A stretch of DNA of 64,000 bases. Origin: Duganella sp. sic0402 (GTDB lineage: Bacteria; Pseudomonadota; Gammaproteobacteria; Burkholderiales; Burkholderiaceae_D). The notes under the pieces were generated by a model. That model was not told the origin of the DNA. It was given only the letters and a program-made list of their open reading frames with translations, and did no database searches. The stretch covers positions 868,001 through 932,000 of the forward strand of contig NZ_JAHUWK010000001.1 in the NCBI RefSeq assembly GCF_019219065.1, given 5' to 3'. This document shows positions 61,706 to 64,000 of this stretch, piece after piece. The position numbers were made by a program, and so were the translations under genes. How positions within the stretch are numbered: position 1 is the first letter of the stretch; each line of letters begins with the position of its first letter.

Positions 61706-62448
61706 TGCAGTATCATGTCGACATGAATACAGAACTGCCCGCCACCGATCAGGCCCTGGTGCTGGTGGCCGAAGACGAATCGGAAATCGCTCAGATCCTG
61801 ATGGCCTACCTGTCGCGGGCCGGCCTGCGCGTGGCGCACGCGCCCGACGGCCGCCGCGCGCTGGAAATGCAGCAGATGCTCAAACCCGACCTGGTGCTGC
61901 TGGACGTGCAGATGCCGCAACTGGACGGCTGGAGCGTGCTGTCGCAAATCCGCCAGCGCGGCAATACCGCCGTCATCATGCTGACCGCGATGGACCAGGA
62001 CATCGACAAGCTGACCGGCCTGCGCATCGGTGCCGACGACTACGTGGTCAAGCCCTTCAACCCGGCCGAAGTGGTGGCGCGCGTGCTGGCTGTGCTGCGC
62101 CGCACCGCCGGCCAGCACAGTGCGCAAACGAGCAAGCAGCTGCGCGCCGAAGGCCTGGAAGTCGACCTCGAACACTACGAAGCTGCTGTTAGCACTGACG
62201 GCCAGCCGCGCCAGCTGCTGTCGCTGACGCTGACCGAATTCCGCCTGCTGGCCCATATGCTGCGTGCGCCCAAGCGCGTATTCAGCCGCGCCGAATTGCT
62301 CGCTGCCTGCCTGCCGGAAGGCGAAACACTGGAACGCACGGTCGACAGCCACCTGAGCAAACTACGCAAGAAAGTCGAAGCGGCCGGCCTCACCGGCCTG
62401 CTGGAAAGCGTGCGCGGCGTCGGCTACCGCCTGGGCAGCGCGGCATGA
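61705..62448 (+). CDS. OmpR-family response regulator (BaeR/SmeR-like)
   Basis: A 247-residue regulator: receiver domain (residues 18-135) with acidic pocket AEDESE, phosphorylatable Asp67 in LVLLDVQMPQLDGW, the MLTAMD threonine and DDYVVKPFNP lysine, then a winged-helix DNA-binding domain (about 150-245, LSLTLTEFRLLAHMLRAPKR, TVDSHLSKLRKKVEAAG, VRGVGYRLG). It resembles BaeR and SmeR, which activate RND pumps. It is translated from the end of the efflux operon (TGATG; an ATG at 61723 is an alternative start) and overlaps the kinase gene by ATGA. Confidence 0.92.
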   Translation: MQYHVDMNTELPATDQALVLVAEDESEIAQILMAYLSRAGLRVAHAPDGRRALEMQQMLKPDLVLLDVQMPQLDGWSVLSQIRQRGNTAVIMLTAMDQDIDKLTGLRIGADDYVVKPFNPAEVVARVLAVLRRTAGQHSAQTSKQLRAEGLEVDLEHYEAAVSTDGQPRQLLSLTLTEFRLLAHMLRAPKRVFSRAELLAACLPEGETLERTVDSHLSKLRKKVEAAGLTGLLESVRGVGYRLGSAA

Positions 62449-63512
62449 AGCTCAACGCCGGCATCAGCCGGCAGATTTCGCTGTCCATGTCGCTGGTCGC
62501 GCTGGGCATCATCCTGCTGGTGCAAATCAGTTCATATGCGCTGTATGCCTACCTGATACGGCATTCGCCGGAGTTCATGTCCGGCGACCCGATGGACCTG
62601 ACGCCAACACGGGAAGAAGTCGTCTGGCTGGTGGTCACTACCTTCATCTCGGTGGTGATTGCGGTGCTGGCGGCCAGCAAGCTGTCGCGCCGTATCCTGG
62701 CGCCGCTGAACTCCGTGGCCGAGAGCCTGCGCCAGGTGGCGCAAGGCGATCTGACCGCGCGCGCCACCAGATACGACCACGCGATGGGCGAAGCAGCCCA
62801 GCTGGTGGCCGACTTCAACCACATGGCCGAGCGCCTGCAAAACATGGAACAGGAGCGCGTGTTCTGGAACGCCGCCATCGCGCACGAACTGCGCACGCCG
62901 GTGACCATTCTGCGCGGCCGCCTGCAAGGCATTACCGATGGCGTATTCGTGCCCGATCAGACGCAGTTCCGCAATCTGCTGACCCACGTTGAGGGACTGG
63001 GACGACTGATCGAAGACTTGCGCATGGTGGCGCTGGCAGAAAGCGGCCACCTCGGCTTGCAGAAAGTACGCGCCAGCCTGGCCGGCGAAATCGAAACCGT
63101 GGTGCAGCTGGCGGCGCCGTGGCTGCAAGTGGCTGGCTTTGCGCTCGCATTGGATCTGACCGTGCAACCCGTGCTGTGCGATCCAATGCGCATCCGCCAG
63201 GCCTTGCTGGCCTTGCTGGAAAATGTGCGCAAGCATGCAACGCCCGGTGTGGTCCGGGTCAGCAGCGCGATATCAGGGGGCATGTACCGCTTGCGCGTCG
63301 AAGACCAGGGACCGGGCATCGACGCTGCGCTGGCCGAGCGTGTATTCGAGGCCTTCCATCGCGGCGCGCTCACGCAAGAACCCGGCGCCAGCGGCAGCGG
63401 TCTTGGACTGGCAGTCGTCAAAGCAATCGCGGTTGCCCATGGCGGCCAGGCGGTATGCCGGCCATCCAAACTCGGCGGTACCTTATTCGAATTGAACTGG
63501 CCACTCGGCTAA
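62445..63512 (+). CDS. Sensor histidine kinase (BaeS/SmeS-like)
   Basis: A 355-residue membrane kinase with two helices (residues 10-35 and about 63-82), a short periplasmic loop of under 30 residues, a HAMP linker (RRILAPLNSVAESLRQVAQG), HisKA with His147 in AIAHELRTPVTILRGRLQG, and a HATPase domain (N box LLENVRKHA, G1 VEDQGPGID, G2 GSGLGLAVVKAIA). The small sensing loop suggests intramembrane detection of envelope stress or drugs. It pairs with the preceding regulator, so this pump operon is controlled both by the divergent TetR protein and by its own two-component system. Confidence 0.92.
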   Translation: MKLNAGISRQISLSMSLVALGIILLVQISSYALYAYLIRHSPEFMSGDPMDLTPTREEVVWLVVTTFISVVIAVLAASKLSRRILAPLNSVAESLRQVAQGDLTARATRYDHAMGEAAQLVADFNHMAERLQNMEQERVFWNAAIAHELRTPVTILRGRLQGITDGVFVPDQTQFRNLLTHVEGLGRLIEDLRMVALAESGHLGLQKVRASLAGEIETVVQLAAPWLQVAGFALALDLTVQPVLCDPMRIRQALLALLENVRKHATPGVVRVSSAISGGMYRLRVEDQGPGIDAALAERVFEAFHRGALTQEPGASGSGLGLAVVKAIAVAHGGQAVCRPSKLGGTLFELNWPLG

Positions 63513-63532
63513 TCACGGTTCACTAAAAGAAA

Positions 63533-63572
63533 AACGCCCCCGTCGGCTTGCGCTGACGGGGGCGTTTGTTTT
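63533..63572. terminator. Strong rho-independent terminator after the efflux operon
   Basis: AACGCCCCCGTC (63533-63544) and GACGGGGGCGTT (63555-63566) form a perfect 12-bp GC-rich stem around a 10-base loop, with A-rich sequence before and TTTGTTTT after. It can end transcription from both the efflux operon and the convergent TonB-receptor gene. Confidence 0.9.
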
Positions 63573-63580
63573 GAGGCGAA

Positions 63581-64000
63581 TTACATGAACGAGTATTTCG
63601 CGGTCAGGCGGAAGTTACGGCCCATGCCGTTATGCAGCTGGGTGTTGAAACCTTCGGTCGGGTAGCGTGGATCGTAAGGCGCTGCGCGGTCCAGAACGTT
63701 TTTCACGTTGACGGACAGGGTCAGGTTCTTGATACCAGTGTACGCGTAGTTGAAGGTCAGCGTAGTCCAGCTTGCGACTTTGCAGCCAGCATTGCTGTAC
63801 TTCGCCAGGCCACCCAGCTGATAGGCGCTCGATGGCTGACCGGTACCGTAGTGGCAGTACGCCACTGGGTACACATCGGCGTTGTCGTAACGACGCTTCA
63901 GCGACACAGTGTCAATGAAGTCCACAATACCGGTAACGCTATGCACGCCGTTGGTCCAGTTGCTCGACCACGAAGAACGGTTGCGCGGGTTGTCGCCGGC
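63581..64000 (-). CDS. TonB-dependent receptor, C-terminal part (5' end outside window)
   Basis: The last 139 residues of a minus-strand gene that runs off the right edge. The sequence shows alternating barrel strands rich in aromatic residues (WSSNWTNGVHSVTGIVDFID, WTTLTFNYAYTGIKNLTLSV, NVKNVLDRAAPYDPRYPTEG) and ends in the outer-membrane consensus FRLTAKYSFM with a terminal hydrophobic residue. The NVKNVLDRAAPYDPR segment is typical of large Oar-like or carbohydrate-type TonB receptors in this group. Substrate cannot be inferred from the fragment. Confidence 0.85.
   Translation of the reverse strand, partial: AGDNPRNRSSWSSNWTNGVHSVTGIVDFIDTVSLKRRYDNADVYPVAYCHYGTGQPSSAYQLGGLAKYSNAGCKVASWTTLTFNYAYTGIKNLTLSVNVKNVLDRAAPYDPRYPTEGFNTQLHNGMGRNFRLTAKYSFM

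Overview
The window is GC-rich, densely coded bacterial DNA with short intergenic gaps and many ATGA or TGATG start-stop overlaps. Gene content points to a betaproteobacterium, most likely a soil or plant-associated member of the Oxalobacteraceae (Massilia/Duganella type). That assignment is inference from family content: secreted pectin lyases, several TonB-dependent receptors, an RND pump, paired FNR regulators and a PatZ-type acetyltransferase. No rRNA, tRNA, insertion sequence, prophage or CRISPR array was seen.

Left part (1-9.5 kb): a YheO/DauR-type regulator and an exported cyanophycinase (cut by the window edge) run leftwards. Divergent from them are a secreted RidA protein, a Tat-exported M19 dipeptidase homologue, an exported amidohydrolase, an AroP-type aromatic amino acid permease, a very large beta-propeller sensor kinase and a TspO protein. 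This reads as periplasmic peptide or amino-acid scavenging plus sensing.

9.5-27 kb: a FecI/FecR/TonB-receptor/exo-rhamnogalacturonan-lyase-like operon (cell-surface signalling applied to a polysaccharide), a glycerate kinase/MFS pair with a divergent CdaR-type sugar-diacid regulator, a YfnA-type permease, a decayed tyrosyl-tRNA synthetase remnant not recognisable as one open frame, a GlxA-type regulator, a thioesterase, a secreted pectate lyase and a Qnr-like pentapeptide protein. Two pectin-degrading enzymes and the sugar-acid genes suggest growth on plant cell-wall pectin.

27-43 kb: a flavin reductase-like protein, a cation/proton antiporter, a divergent D-malate dehydrogenase/LysR pair, a siderophore receptor coupled to an acyltransferase, a paoABC-like molybdenum aldehyde oxidoreductase operon, a tightly overlapped four-gene cluster (acyl-CoA dehydrogenase-like, PIG-L deacetylase, methyltransferase, glycosyltransferase) of no known product, and an Nramp metal transporter.

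43-52 kb: a TonB receptor followed by an ABC-2 exporter with two related permeases. Its promoter shares a 19-bp Fur-like pseudo-palindrome with the siderophore receptor promoter at 34.3 kb. Next comes a low-oxygen module: universal stress protein, two consecutive four-cysteine FNR-type regulators and a bacteriohemerythrin, with FNR-like sites before the stress protein gene and between hemerythrin and a PatZ-like acetyltransferase/acyl-CoA synthetase.

52-64 kb: the PatZ-like gene, a cytochrome b561, and a TetR regulator divergent (over a duplicated perfect operator) from a complete RND efflux operon that continues into its own two-component system. A strong hairpin terminator and the 3' end of a further TonB-dependent receptor close the window.
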